NCBI GenBank assembly: GCA_946566685.1
Contig: CAMNXA010000011.1
Span: 1 to 64,000 of the forward strand
Source of the DNA: an uncultured Lachnospiraceae bacterium
GTDB lineage: Bacteria; Bacillota; Clostridia; Lachnospirales; Lachnospiraceae
DNA length: 64,000 nt
Direction: 5' to 3'
The notes under the pieces: model-generated
What the model saw: only the letters and a program-made list of their open reading frames with translations
What the model was told of the DNA's origin: nothing
Databases searched by the model: none
Program-made: the position numbers and the translations under genes
In this document: positions 33,561-43,115 of the stretch, in pieces
How the letters are laid out: each line of letters opens with the position of its first letter
Position numbering within the stretch: the first letter of the stretch is position 1

Positions 33561-34367
33561 TTACTTGTTATCTGCCAGATATTGCCGCTGGCAGTCTTTC
33601 GGAGTCATCCCATAAATTTTCTTAAATACTTTTAAGAAATAGAAATAATCTTCATATCCACATAAAATTGCTGCATTAGAGATTTTTTCTCCCAGGATCA
33701 ATAAATGAAGTGCATGCTGCATCTTTTTTTCTAATACACATTGATGGATCGTAACGTCATATCTGCCTTTAAAAATAGAATTCAGTCTTCGATAACTCAT
33801 GCCAAACCGGGTTTCCAATTCCAATGCATTATGCTTTTTTTCTATATTATCCACAATATATTGTAAAAGCTGTTCTGCAATTATGTTATTCCGGTTTTGG
33901 CTATACTGCTTCTTCATGGAAGCGGCACTTAGACTATAGAGAATAGATGCCAAATGTGCTTTTAATGCATCGTCACTTAAATACTGCAATTTAAAATCCC
34001 GGTGCAAAGCCATAACTAATGATAGTATATCTATATCAACAGGAAGTTTACCGCATAATGGGATCCACATTTTTCCTCTTTGACATTTTTCTATTTTATC
34101 TACCTTCCGACAGTCCATATGGAAATGAAAATAATACACATCATGCCATTCTTCTTCAATACCACGCTGCCAGACCCCGGGTGGAAGTAAAAAATATTCC
34201 CCTTTCTTTACAAAAATCCGGGTATCCTGTACTTCTATGCTCCGGCTTCCCTTCACTACAATCCCTAAAGTCCACAAACTCATTGTCCTGTCAGGATGAC
34301 GGTTTTGGGTAGTTATTCTATCAAATTCATCTATTGCTATCAGTGATTTTATTTCATACCATAACAT
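33561..34367 (-). CDS. AraC family transcriptional regulator
   Basis: A 268-residue regulator. The ATG at 34367 follows GGAGAGG; a longer start at 34409 has no binding site. The N-terminal cupin-like sensor domain (GEYFLLPPGVWQRG) is followed by two C-terminal HTHs (LETRFGMSYRRLNSIFKGRY and ISNAAILCGYEDYFYFLKVFKKIYGMTPKDCQ). Located immediately upstream of the importer-GRE operon and divergent from the Gfo/Idh/MocA gene, it is the likely local activator of both. Confidence 0.9.
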   Translation of the reverse strand: MLWYEIKSLIAIDEFDRITTQNRHPDRTMSLWTLGIVVKGSRSIEVQDTRIFVKKGEYFLLPPGVWQRGIEEEWHDVYYFHFHMDCRKVDKIEKCQRGKMWIPLCGKLPVDIDILSLVMALHRDFKLQYLSDDALKAHLASILYSLSAASMKKQYSQNRNNIIAEQLLQYIVDNIEKKHNALELETRFGMSYRRLNSIFKGRYDVTIHQCVLEKKMQHALHLLILGEKISNAAILCGYEDYFYFLKVFKKIYGMTPKDCQRQYLADNK

Positions 34368-34520
34368 CTCGTAAATTCCTCTCCATCCTTCCAGGCCATC
34401 TATCCCCATTTAAATTTCCGTTTTTTCCATATTTTCTTTTTCTTCCATTGTTTTGAAAAAACTCTCCTGCTAAAGTTTTCACATATAAAACACTATACTT
34501 TAACGAAAGGAATTTTGTCT

Positions 34521-35702
34521 ATGAAAAAATTAAATGTTGCGATCGTAGGATTAAGTTTTGGTCTTGAATTTGTTCCCATCTATTTGGAACATCCTGATGT
34601 GGAATCCCTTACTCTTGTAGAAACCAATGTAAATTTATTAAAAACGGCACAAGAACGTTATGGCATTCCCGATGAGAATTGTTGCACCGATCTTCAGCAA
34701 GTATTAGATAATCCTGATATTGATGCCGTACATTTAGTTACACCGCCATCAACCCATGCCCCTTTATCCATAAAGGTTTTGGAAGCAGGTAAACATTGCG
34801 GCTGTACCATTCCAATGGGCATGAGCATTGAGGAACTTCATCAGGTGATAGCGGCCAGAAAAAAATCCGGTAAAAATTACATGTTTTTAGAGACTACGGT
34901 ATTTCAGAGAGAATACTTCTATGTTCAGGAACTAATGGAAAAGGGTGATTTTGGAAAGGTTCAGTATATGTCCTGTGCGCATTACCAGGATATGGAAGGA
35001 TGGCCATCCTACTGGAATGGTTTTCCGCCGCTTATGCATCCGACTCATGCCATCGGGCCATGCCTTATGCTCTCAGGCTCATATCCGGAAAAGGTTTATG
35101 CGAAAGGTTCAGGCAAAATACGCCCTGAATTAGAAGCAAACTATCAAAGTCCTTTTGCCTTTGAATCTGCATTGGTATCGCTTAAGGATTGTGATGTGAC
35201 GATTGAATTGGAACGATTTCTTTATGGTGTTGCCAGAAGTTATGCCGAATGTTTCAGGGTTTATGGTGAAAAACGTAGTTTCGAATGGCAGCAGCTTGAT
35301 GATGAGGATCCTGTGGTTTTTACACGCACAGGGCAATTAGAGTATAATGAAATGTATGATATAGACGGAAACGTTGAACAGTACAGCCGTGGAAGTGAGA
35401 TCACGAAAGCCCGCATTCGCGTTCCTGATTATGCGCACCTGCTTCCACCAGAAATATCAAAATTTACGAAGGAAACCGTCTACAACGCTAAAAACAGCCA
35501 TCTTTCCTTTACACAGGGGGGCGGGCATGGTGGGTCGCATCCGCACATGGTGCATGAGTTTGTAAGATCGATCATCGAGAATCGCAAACCGATCCCTGAT
35601 GATATCCTTGGTGCATATTGGACAGGTGTTGGTATTTGTGCTCATCGTTCCGCCATGGAAAATGGAAAAGAAATCCGGATTCCGCAGTTCCATCTGGACT
35701 AG
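34521..35702 (+). CDS. Gfo/Idh/MocA family oxidoreductase lacking the EKP motif
   Basis: A 393-residue NAD(P)-dependent sugar oxidoreductase-fold protein after GAAAGGAATTTTGTCT. The N-terminal Rossmann segment (NVAIVGLSFGLEFVPIYL) and the HLVTPPSTHAPL strand are typical. The usual catalytic Glu-Lys-Pro is replaced by CTIPMG near residue 95, so the Lys proton relay is absent. A His-rich GGGHGGSHPHMVHEF motif near residue 337 is shared with one subgroup of the family. It may be an isomerase, lyase or binding protein rather than a simple dehydrogenase. Divergent from the AraC gene. Confidence 0.87.
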   Translation: MKKLNVAIVGLSFGLEFVPIYLEHPDVESLTLVETNVNLLKTAQERYGIPDENCCTDLQQVLDNPDIDAVHLVTPPSTHAPLSIKVLEAGKHCGCTIPMGMSIEELHQVIAARKKSGKNYMFLETTVFQREYFYVQELMEKGDFGKVQYMSCAHYQDMEGWPSYWNGFPPLMHPTHAIGPCLMLSGSYPEKVYAKGSGKIRPELEANYQSPFAFESALVSLKDCDVTIELERFLYGVARSYAECFRVYGEKRSFEWQQLDDEDPVVFTRTGQLEYNEMYDIDGNVEQYSRGSEITKARIRVPDYAHLLPPEISKFTKETVYNAKNSHLSFTQGGGHGGSHPHMVHEFVRSIIENRKPIPDDILGAYWTGVGICAHRSAMENGKEIRIPQFHLD

Positions 35703-35805
35703 TTTCCTGGAACTTTACAGGGTTTTCTTCATAATAAACATAAGTTTTAAGAAGCTATCTGAAAAATACCGTTTTCGCTGATAAGTGCAATATATAATGC
35801 CACGC

Positions 35806-37383
35806 TTATCTGTGTTCAACATATTTTTTGGGAGATATTCCATATAGCTTCTTAAAACATTTGTTAAAATAATATTCGTCTTTATATCCAACCATGCCCG
35901 CTATTGATGATAATGAATATTGCGCCTGGTTATCATCTAACAGCTGTTTTGCTTTGTTTAATCTTACTCGAGTCAAATAATCGCTGAGATTACTTCCGGT
36001 TTCCTGTTTAAACAAATGACTGAGATAAGATGAATTTATAAATAAAGCATTTGCTATTTTGGACAGAGAAAGAGTATTGTCCGTATAATTCTGCTCTATA
36101 TATCGTTTGGTATCATTTACAATACTATTTTGCTTTGATTCGGAAAAGGCAGAAAGCAATTCTTCAGCTTCCAAAAAACAATTTAAAACGTAATGCCTTA
36201 GGTCGACCCCAAGTTCAAAAGATAATAACTCATTTAGCATTTTATCTAACTTAAACCCCGGTTCCTGTATTTGCCTTTCTTTCAGACATTGTTCCAAATC
36301 AGACAAAATCCGTATTGCCTGAAAGATCATTTCCTCCCGTGTCCGTTGATAAGAGAGCAAAAGTTCTACCTGATTATAAGCGTTTTCATAATTACCAGCA
36401 CGCAATTCGTGCAGAAGATTACCAGAAACTGTATGGTGCAGTGGGAGATCATCCAATAACGTGGGGACTTCCTCTTGAAAGATACAGCGGGCATTACCTG
36501 ATAAAAACCGGTACTCCAATGCCCGTATCGATTCATGATACGCATCTGACATCATGCGTAGTCCCTGAAATGGATTGGAAATTCCGAGTGTCACGGTGAA
36601 GTTCAACGTTTTCTGAACAGCATGGCAAATATGGTGGCAGGAAGTTGCAAACAATTTGGCTGAATCAGGGTTGTCCAGGGCGACAAGAGCAACAATATAG
36701 TTATTATAATCCTGAAACAGAAAACTTGTAAAAGAGGTTTCCAAAATTTCCTGAGCGATATTTGAAACAGCAAATTTCCAGAGTTCCTTTTCTGAGTAAG
36801 AAGCGAAAAGTTCATCCAGACGGTCGATAAGAATGGTTACTAATTGAAACATACCGGTGTCAGGATGGATGCCCGTTTGCGTTAAAGGATATAATTCCAG
36901 GGAATTGCAGTTTTCGGAACACTCTATAAGCTTTAACAGTAATGTTTCTTTGTCATAACATAATTTTTTGTTCTGATAATTAGATATCGTTTTCTGAATC
37001 TGGTTTTGGTTCAATAATACATCTTTTGCCTTGTTAAGCGCCTTGGTAAATTCGCTGCTATTTAGAGGCTTAAGTAAATAATCAAGTACGCCTGCTTCGA
37101 TCGCGCCTTTGGCATAATCAAATTGGGAGTATCCTGTCAAAATGATGATCTGTATTTCAGGATATTTCTTATTGACACTTTGAGCCAGAGTAATTCCATT
37201 GATAATCGGAATATTAATATCCAATAACAGCAAATTCGGACGAAGTGATTCTATCATTTCCATGGCTTGCCGGCCATCTTTTGCTTCTCCCACTATTTCA
37301 AATCCAAGAGCATGAAAATCAACACTCTTTTTGATCAGTTCTCTTATTAATATTTCATCATCGATAATTAATATTTTATACAT
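35806..37383 (-). CDS. YesN-type response regulator with AraC output
   Basis: A 525-residue response regulator. The receiver domain (1-120) has DDE near residue 10, phospho-acceptor in LLLLDINIPIING (Asp about 55) and LLKPL. A long middle region of unknown fold is followed by a C-terminal double HTH (LSKIANALFINSSYLSHLFKQETG and the matching second unit). It pairs with the kinase encoded 75 bp upstream. Such pairs commonly sense extracellular sugars and activate adjacent importer genes. Confidence 0.93.
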   Translation of the reverse strand: MYKILIIDDEILIRELIKKSVDFHALGFEIVGEAKDGRQAMEMIESLRPNLLLLDINIPIINGITLAQSVNKKYPEIQIIILTGYSQFDYAKGAIEAGVLDYLLKPLNSSEFTKALNKAKDVLLNQNQIQKTISNYQNKKLCYDKETLLLKLIECSENCNSLELYPLTQTGIHPDTGMFQLVTILIDRLDELFASYSEKELWKFAVSNIAQEILETSFTSFLFQDYNNYIVALVALDNPDSAKLFATSCHHICHAVQKTLNFTVTLGISNPFQGLRMMSDAYHESIRALEYRFLSGNARCIFQEEVPTLLDDLPLHHTVSGNLLHELRAGNYENAYNQVELLLSYQRTREEMIFQAIRILSDLEQCLKERQIQEPGFKLDKMLNELLSFELGVDLRHYVLNCFLEAEELLSAFSESKQNSIVNDTKRYIEQNYTDNTLSLSKIANALFINSSYLSHLFKQETGSNLSDYLTRVRLNKAKQLLDDNQAQYSLSSIAGMVGYKDEYYFNKCFKKLYGISPKKYVEHR

Positions 37384-37458
37384 CCATTTTTCTCACGTTC
37401 GTTTAGAATTTTGTTATGCATTTAGCATGTCAATTACATAAAATACTGCCTGTTAATC

Positions 37459-39246
37459 TTATCTATAGTTGGATGGAAGGATGATTCTGATCTCTGTACC
37501 GGTGCCGGGTGTACTAAGAATATCGAGGCCGTATTCTGCCCCAAAGTGCAGTTTAATTCTGTCATTTACGCTGCTTATACCAAATCCTGCCCGTAAACAA
37601 TGGTTTTTTAAAGAGTCATTTAACTCAGCCAGCTGCTCTTCACCGATACCCGTGCCATTGTCTTTAACAGAGACAAAAATATTGTCGCCGGCATACCCTC
37701 CTTTAATGCAAATAATGCCCGGCTTTCCGTTTGGCTTTATGCCATGATAGATTGCGTTTTCCACAAGTGGCTGTAAAGAAAGCTTAATTATGGGACAATC
37801 CAGAATGTGCTCATCTATCTCATAAGCAAAAGTCAGGTCATCAGCATAACGGACTTTTTGAATCGCAATATATTGTTTGGTGATTTCCAACTCTTTACGG
37901 AGAGGTAAAACAATTTCCTTTTTGCCTAATACTGCCCGATAAAAATTCGCCAGATTTTTTATCATATCACAGGCATCTTTACTACGCTCAAGCATCAATA
38001 AAGAACAAATGCTTTCCAGGGTATTATATAGAAAATGAGGATTGATCTGAGCCTGAAGTGCCTGCATTTCATATTCTCTTTTCTTTTTTTCAGCAAAGAA
38101 AGTCTGATTTAACAGAGCTTTCATCTTTAGAACCATATTGTTGAAATTCATGGTTAAGTGTCCCACTTCATCCATTCCATAGGGAACTAAATATGTGTTC
38201 AGATTACCATTTGCCACTTCATCAACGGTCTGAGAAAGCCTGCGGAGCGGGAGGGTAATGGCTTTAGACTGGTAAGAGACAAATAAAAATGCGATTGTCA
38301 TCAGAATGCCTCCCAGCGCAAGAGAAATTTCGGCCGCTAATTTGCTGTCCCTTAATAGAATATTCAGCGGATGCAGACTGATCAGGTACCAATCAAAGCG
38401 TTCTAAGTAGCAAACATTTATAAGATAATTTTGGCCGTTATAGGAAAAACGATGACTGCCTGTTTTATTTTCCCGAATCCATTTGAAATATTCTTCCTTT
38501 TGGATACCGGCTTGATTTGACACTTCGTTGGAAGCCGAAATAATATTCCCGTCAGAATCTAAAACCATCATCTGCATACCGTCATCAGTAGATAAGTTCA
38601 TATAGAGGTCAGAAAATACTTTCTCATTAACGTTAAGAACGGCAAACCCAATAATGCTGCCATTGTTACTGGAAATAATGTTTCTTCTCAGAGAAACACC
38701 TCTGCTTAGATTTTGTGAGTCTGATTCATAATTTAAGTCATGAATATTGTCCCAAATGAGTTTATTCCAGACACCGTCCATAGTAGGAGCATAGGCAGCA
38801 TATTCCGATTGAAGGGAAGCATCTGAAGAAGTTACATTGCTGGAGGCAATGGTATAGCCGTCATTGCAATATATAACAATCGAACTCATGTAAGACTGAG
38901 ATATGGTCATTTGGTCAAGAATACTCCGGATAAGGGGCTCATATTGATAGCGTGTATAGAAATTCGAAGTATTTAAAGCCTTTTGAATGTAATAATTTGA
39001 AACCACAATACCGGAATTCGTTTCTGTATTGTCAAAGAGGTCATTCATCCTCAGCCTGATTAATTCCAGATTCCGATTTGCTGATTCGGAATTGTTGGAT
39101 ATAAGCATTTTGGAAAAAATAGCCGTGATCAGTCCTGTGGCAGTACACAAAAAGAGCGCAAGAATAAATATGGTAGTAGTAGCCATCTTTTTGGCAATGG
39201 GGAGATTTTTATAAAATTGACTGAACTTCTGCAAGGCTTTTTTCAT
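37459..39246 (-). CDS. YesM-type sensor histidine kinase
   Basis: A 595-residue kinase. ATG at 39246 follows GGGAGCCTCATA. The first membrane segment is at about residues 18-40, then an extracellular dCache-like sensor (about 45-280), a second membrane segment (about 285-308), HAMP, and a His_kinase domain with QINPHFLYNTLESI (phosphorylated His) and an ATPase domain with NAIYHGIKPNG and DNGTGIGE. It phosphorylates the YesN-type regulator downstream. The sensed ligand is presumably the substrate of the ABC importer. Confidence 0.93.
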   Translation of the reverse strand: MKKALQKFSQFYKNLPIAKKMATTTIFILALFLCTATGLITAIFSKMLISNNSESANRNLELIRLRMNDLFDNTETNSGIVVSNYYIQKALNTSNFYTRYQYEPLIRSILDQMTISQSYMSSIVIYCNDGYTIASSNVTSSDASLQSEYAAYAPTMDGVWNKLIWDNIHDLNYESDSQNLSRGVSLRRNIISSNNGSIIGFAVLNVNEKVFSDLYMNLSTDDGMQMMVLDSDGNIISASNEVSNQAGIQKEEYFKWIRENKTGSHRFSYNGQNYLINVCYLERFDWYLISLHPLNILLRDSKLAAEISLALGGILMTIAFLFVSYQSKAITLPLRRLSQTVDEVANGNLNTYLVPYGMDEVGHLTMNFNNMVLKMKALLNQTFFAEKKKREYEMQALQAQINPHFLYNTLESICSLLMLERSKDACDMIKNLANFYRAVLGKKEIVLPLRKELEITKQYIAIQKVRYADDLTFAYEIDEHILDCPIIKLSLQPLVENAIYHGIKPNGKPGIICIKGGYAGDNIFVSVKDNGTGIGEEQLAELNDSLKNHCLRAGFGISSVNDRIKLHFGAEYGLDILSTPGTGTEIRIILPSNYR

Positions 39247-39322
39247 TATGAGGCTCCCAAAATTACATAACAGGTAATTTTGAACTTTGTCCACGATTGT
39301 GTTTTGTGCGTTTTCAGTTATC

Positions 39323-40372
39323 TTAGTTGTAATACCTTAAAATCTCAGTCTGCACAATCTCTTCTGACAAAGCATACATCCCATCCAGACGTTCTTCATA
39401 ATTATCCAGGGTAAGCTGTTCTTCCCCGTTTGCCAGTTTTTCATAGACCTGTTGGTTGATATCTTTGGAAAAATGTATCATGTCCATGTAATTGTCCAGA
39501 TTGGTGATGGTCTCTTTGTCATCCTGATAAAAATATACTTCTACATTGTCATAGGCAAGCAATGTCCTGACAGCCTGTTTTTCATTATAGATCACGGCAT
39601 CCCGCTCGCCGGTCCGGTAGGCGTTATCCCACCAGAGCATGGAATAGGGGGAAAAGAAAAATTTAAAAGTAGTCTCCGGATGCGCCTCTATCTGCGCAGT
39701 GAGGAGCGCAAGGTTACCCGCAAGAGCTTCAGCGTTAGCGGTTTCGGGCTGCATTTCCTTAATAACAGGCAGACGGCCGTAAAGCCCTGTAGCCAGATCG
39801 GCGCCAAAATATTTCCACTGTGCCCAGTTGTAGGAATTGCCCTCATCGTAATCGCCGATAAAGGAGTAGGCCAGCATATAGGGGAGTTTTTCCATCAGGA
39901 CATCTTTATTCAATACGTAGTGATAGTCATTTAGCGGGTTTGTGTCATACAGGTACATGGGACATCCGGTGGACTCATAAGTGGGTGTGGTATCTGCGGA
40001 CAGGGAGGAAGGGTCTATATTATAAAAAATATAGTCCAGATCATGATTTTCGTATGCCACATCCAGCAGATAGCAGAGATCGGCCGTAGCGCCATAAGAG
40101 CGGATCGCCTTGATAGTTGTACAGTCAAAGCCCTGATCAAACCAGCCATTGTTATAATTTTCACAGACGGAGGAACCTACGATGAGTGCGTTATAATCAA
40201 AATTGCGCAGGGTGCCCACACATTGGTATTCCTTGTCGGTCAGCACGGCTTTGAGCCCGGGCAGGGGTTTGTGATAGTGGTAGAAAGGGTCAAAAAGAAC
40301 CACTGCCGCGATGACTGCTGCCAGGAGGAGGATGGTTCTTATGAAAAAGGATTGGATGAATTTTTGTTCCAT
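39323..40372 (-). CDS. AlgJ/DltD-like partner of MBOAT acyltransferase
   Basis: A 349-residue protein. The ATG at 40372 was chosen; longer frames run into repetitive intergenic DNA. It has one N-terminal membrane segment (TILLLAAVIAAVVLF) and an extracellular domain with ALIVGSSVCENYNNGWFD, the GSS block of SGNH hydrolases, and a C-terminal DMIHFSKDINQQVY with candidate Asp/His. Proteins of this kind act with membrane-bound O-acyltransferases to move acyl groups onto surface glycans or teichoic acids. The MBOAT gene lies just upstream. Confidence 0.8.
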   Translation of the reverse strand: MEQKFIQSFFIRTILLLAAVIAAVVLFDPFYHYHKPLPGLKAVLTDKEYQCVGTLRNFDYNALIVGSSVCENYNNGWFDQGFDCTTIKAIRSYGATADLCYLLDVAYENHDLDYIFYNIDPSSLSADTTPTYESTGCPMYLYDTNPLNDYHYVLNKDVLMEKLPYMLAYSFIGDYDEGNSYNWAQWKYFGADLATGLYGRLPVIKEMQPETANAEALAGNLALLTAQIEAHPETTFKFFFSPYSMLWWDNAYRTGERDAVIYNEKQAVRTLLAYDNVEVYFYQDDKETITNLDNYMDMIHFSKDINQQVYEKLANGEEQLTLDNYEERLDGMYALSEEIVQTEILRYYN

Positions 40373-40464
40373 GGGGTTTTTTGCCTTTCCGTAGTAGGAT
40401 TGTAACCAGTAGTGCAACTGTAACCCGCAGTGCAAGCTCGAAAACCTTTGGTTTCCTCGCTTTC

Positions 40465-40551
40465 GGGCGTTCGCCCTATTAAAACTGTCATGGACAAAAT
40501 CGTCTGCAAGCAGCCGTTTTGTCCCCGCCAGTTTTAGCACTGCTCAGTGCT
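40465..40551. repeat. Hairpin-rich intergenic element between MBOAT and its partner gene
   Basis: This stretch holds three nested or adjacent inverted repeats: GGGCG-tt-CGCCC (40465-40476); AAAACTG...GGACAAAA with TTTTGTCC...CAGTTTT (40481-40535); and AGCACT-gctc-AGTGCT (40536-40551). The 180-bp gap is unusual for a co-transcribed pair. It may attenuate the downstream gene or be an extragenic repeat. Confidence 0.6.
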
Positions 40552-40552
40552 A

Positions 40553-42106
40553 TCAAAAGTTAAAGTATAAAAATGTGCTTACTTGTGATAGGGAGATCAC
40601 GCACCATAGGAAGAGGATGCAGATTCCCCAGCACCTTGTGGAGGTGAGTTCGTTATTGGTTGCCCGGTCATAGGCGTTTCTTCGAAAGATCAGGAAGAAG
40701 GCCAGGGCGAATAATATAAACATAAAGATCAGATATATATGGTTTACCATGCCTGGAACAGCGATGTCCAGGGCCTGTTTGAAGATATAAATCTCGGAGA
40801 TATCCAGCTGTGCTGCGACCTCGTATATTTTGCCGGTATAGCTGCCTGAGAACAGGTTTTTAAACAGCTGCATTGCGCCCAGCATACTCTCGCTTCGGAA
40901 AAAGAAAAGGGAGAGGTTAAAGAGCGCAAAGGTAAAGATCCAGCCGAGCCATGGGGGAATATGGAAGCGGGAAGGCCGTTTTTCTTCCCGTCCCTGGATG
41001 CCGATGATCCCCAGATTATCCCAGACCACCAGAAGCCCCTGCATGGCACCCCAGGCTACGTAAGTCCAGGCAGCGCCGTGCCACAGACCGCTTAGCAGGA
41101 AAATAAGAAAGGTATTTATCAGCATGCGGGTCTTCCCTTTTCTGCTTCCGCCCAGCGGAATATAGACGTAAGTGACAAAAAAGCGGGACAGTGTGATATG
41201 CCAGCGCTGCCAGAATTCCTTGATACTGCAAGAACGGTAGGGCGAATTAAAGTTGACGGGCAGCTCAATATGGAACATTCTGCCCAGGCCGATCGCCATA
41301 TCGGAGTAACCGCTGAAATCAAAATATAACTCAAAAGAATAAGCCAGGATCACAAATATGGTGGAGACGCTGTCCAGGGAAAAGGTCTGTGCAAATCCAT
41401 AATTGGCCATCAGACCAAAGGTGTCTGCCAGCAATACCTTTTTGGCAAGACCTAATACAAACAGATAAATGCCTCTGGCGAAGAAGGAAGCGTCAAAACA
41501 GCGTTTAGATCGGTCTTCAAACTGGGGGATCATCTCCTTATAGAGTACGATCGGGCCGGCGATCAGCTGCGGGAAAAAGGTGACGAAGGTCAGGTAATTG
41601 AGGAAGCTGTAATGTTCGCACCTGCCCAGGGCCCGGTCTATGATAAAGGACAGCTGCTGGAAGGTAAAGAAGCTGATACCCAAAGGCAGCAGGATATGTT
41701 TCAGGTTAAAGTCCGTATGGAAAGCCAGATTTATATTTTCAATGAAGAAATCATAGTATTTAAAATAAAATAAAATGCCCAGATTTAAAAGGATACCGGA
41801 TATCAGACCAAGACGGTTTAAGAGAGAAAGGCCTGTCCGGGCATTCGCGGATGGGCTTTCTTCGCATTCTTTTATGTGTCTTTGGGCCGGAATTTTGTTG
41901 AGAAGATAACTCAGGGCATAGTTCATGCCAATACTGCAAAGGATGATGGCCAGATAACTGACATTAAAATAGCCGTAAAACCATAAAGACATACCGGCCA
42001 GAAAAAGGCTGGCCAGTTTATAACGTCCGTATCGATTGAACCCATACCATCCGATCAGCGCGATGGGCAGAAAGATGAAGATAAAAATATAAGAGTTAAA
42101 TAACAT
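40553..42106 (-). CDS. Membrane-bound O-acyltransferase (MBOAT, AlgI/DltB type)
   Basis: A 517-residue multi-pass acyltransferase. The ATG at 42106 follows GGAAGGAATTCCGG. Diagnostic segments are GISFFTFQQLSFIID, FPQLIAGPIVLY, DFSGYSDMAIGLGRM, NFNSPYRSCSIKEFWQRWHITLSRF and the catalytic His in LSGLWHGAAWTYVAWG. It O-acylates extracytoplasmic glycans together with the partner protein encoded downstream. The target may be the glycan made by the neighbouring cluster. Confidence 0.93.
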   Translation of the reverse strand: MLFNSYIFIFIFLPIALIGWYGFNRYGRYKLASLFLAGMSLWFYGYFNVSYLAIILCSIGMNYALSYLLNKIPAQRHIKECEESPSANARTGLSLLNRLGLISGILLNLGILFYFKYYDFFIENINLAFHTDFNLKHILLPLGISFFTFQQLSFIIDRALGRCEHYSFLNYLTFVTFFPQLIAGPIVLYKEMIPQFEDRSKRCFDASFFARGIYLFVLGLAKKVLLADTFGLMANYGFAQTFSLDSVSTIFVILAYSFELYFDFSGYSDMAIGLGRMFHIELPVNFNSPYRSCSIKEFWQRWHITLSRFFVTYVYIPLGGSRKGKTRMLINTFLIFLLSGLWHGAAWTYVAWGAMQGLLVVWDNLGIIGIQGREEKRPSRFHIPPWLGWIFTFALFNLSLFFFRSESMLGAMQLFKNLFSGSYTGKIYEVAAQLDISEIYIFKQALDIAVPGMVNHIYLIFMFILFALAFFLIFRRNAYDRATNNELTSTRCWGICILFLWCVISLSQVSTFLYFNF

Positions 42107-42353
42107 AAAATACCGGAATTCCTTCCTGCATACATATTTTTCTAATATAGGTAAAAAATAATAGTGACGAACCATTACAGTTTGCTCTAGTATAGCAAAT
42201 CCAGTCAAAGCTTACAAGTCAAATACCCATGCAGGATTAAAGCTGTGGGATAAGACGGTAGAAGGTATGGTTGGATAAAATCAATAATGTATAATGCCCC
42301 GTTTTCCGAATTAAGATACGGATTTAACCAAAATGGGCAGAAACGGAGAAGAT

Positions 42354-42986
42354 ATGAGAAAAAAAGCGATATGGACAGGAATGGTGATTATGCTTTTGTT
42401 TACTGGGTGTGGCGACAGCATGCCGGAGGATGAATTGGTGCATAACGGCCGGGCCTATGAGACAGAGGGGGATGATGATCTGCAAGCCAGCAGTTTTCCT
42501 TTTCTTTCCCTGGAAAGTTATCAGGGCGGAAAGGAGTTCTATACATTGCCGGAATTAAAAGATAAAGTGGAAGAATTGTTGGGGGATCATTATTGGCCGG
42601 AGGATAATCTGTCCAAAGAAGAATTGGAGAGGCTGACCGGTATATCGGAAGATATGTATGTGGATTTTCTGGGAGAGAAACAGTCGATGGATTCCCATAT
42701 TGACACCATGATCATCGTGCATGCGAAGGAAGGCTGCGTGGGGGCGGTGGAACAGGCGCTCGAAGAATACCGCAGCAAAGTTATCGAAGAGAACCGCAAT
42801 TATCCGCAGAATTTTGGCAAAGCCAAGGCCTCCCGGATGGAGACGATCAATGATTATGTCTGTTTTGTACAGCTGGGAGCAGACACGACAGTGGTGGCGG
42901 ATAAAGGGTCTGATGCGGTGACGGCTTACTGCCTGGAGGAGAATGAAAGAGCGCTTTATGTGTTGGAAAAGGCGATTCTTGAATAA
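42354..42986 (+). CDS. DUF4358-like lipoprotein
   Basis: A 210-residue lipoprotein; ATG at 42354 follows CGGAGAAGAT. Lipobox LLFTGC follows a short signal peptide. The C-terminal domain (about 70-195: LTGISEDMYVDFLGEKQSMDSHIDTMIIVHAKEGCVGAVEQAL) matches my memory of DUF4358 lipoproteins of Lachnospiraceae. Function unknown. Confidence 0.75.
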   Translation: MRKKAIWTGMVIMLLFTGCGDSMPEDELVHNGRAYETEGDDDLQASSFPFLSLESYQGGKEFYTLPELKDKVEELLGDHYWPEDNLSKEELERLTGISEDMYVDFLGEKQSMDSHIDTMIIVHAKEGCVGAVEQALEEYRSKVIEENRNYPQNFGKAKASRMETINDYVCFVQLGADTTVVADKGSDAVTAYCLEENERALYVLEKAILE

Positions 42987-43115
42987 TAACAAAAAATGTG
43001 CATTATTTAACGTAGTAATAAGTCCAAAGTTATGATAGAATGATATGGGTGATATATCATTTTAGCAGAATTCACGATACGTTAACTAAGCAGGATGAAA
43101 AGTAGGAGAATGGTG

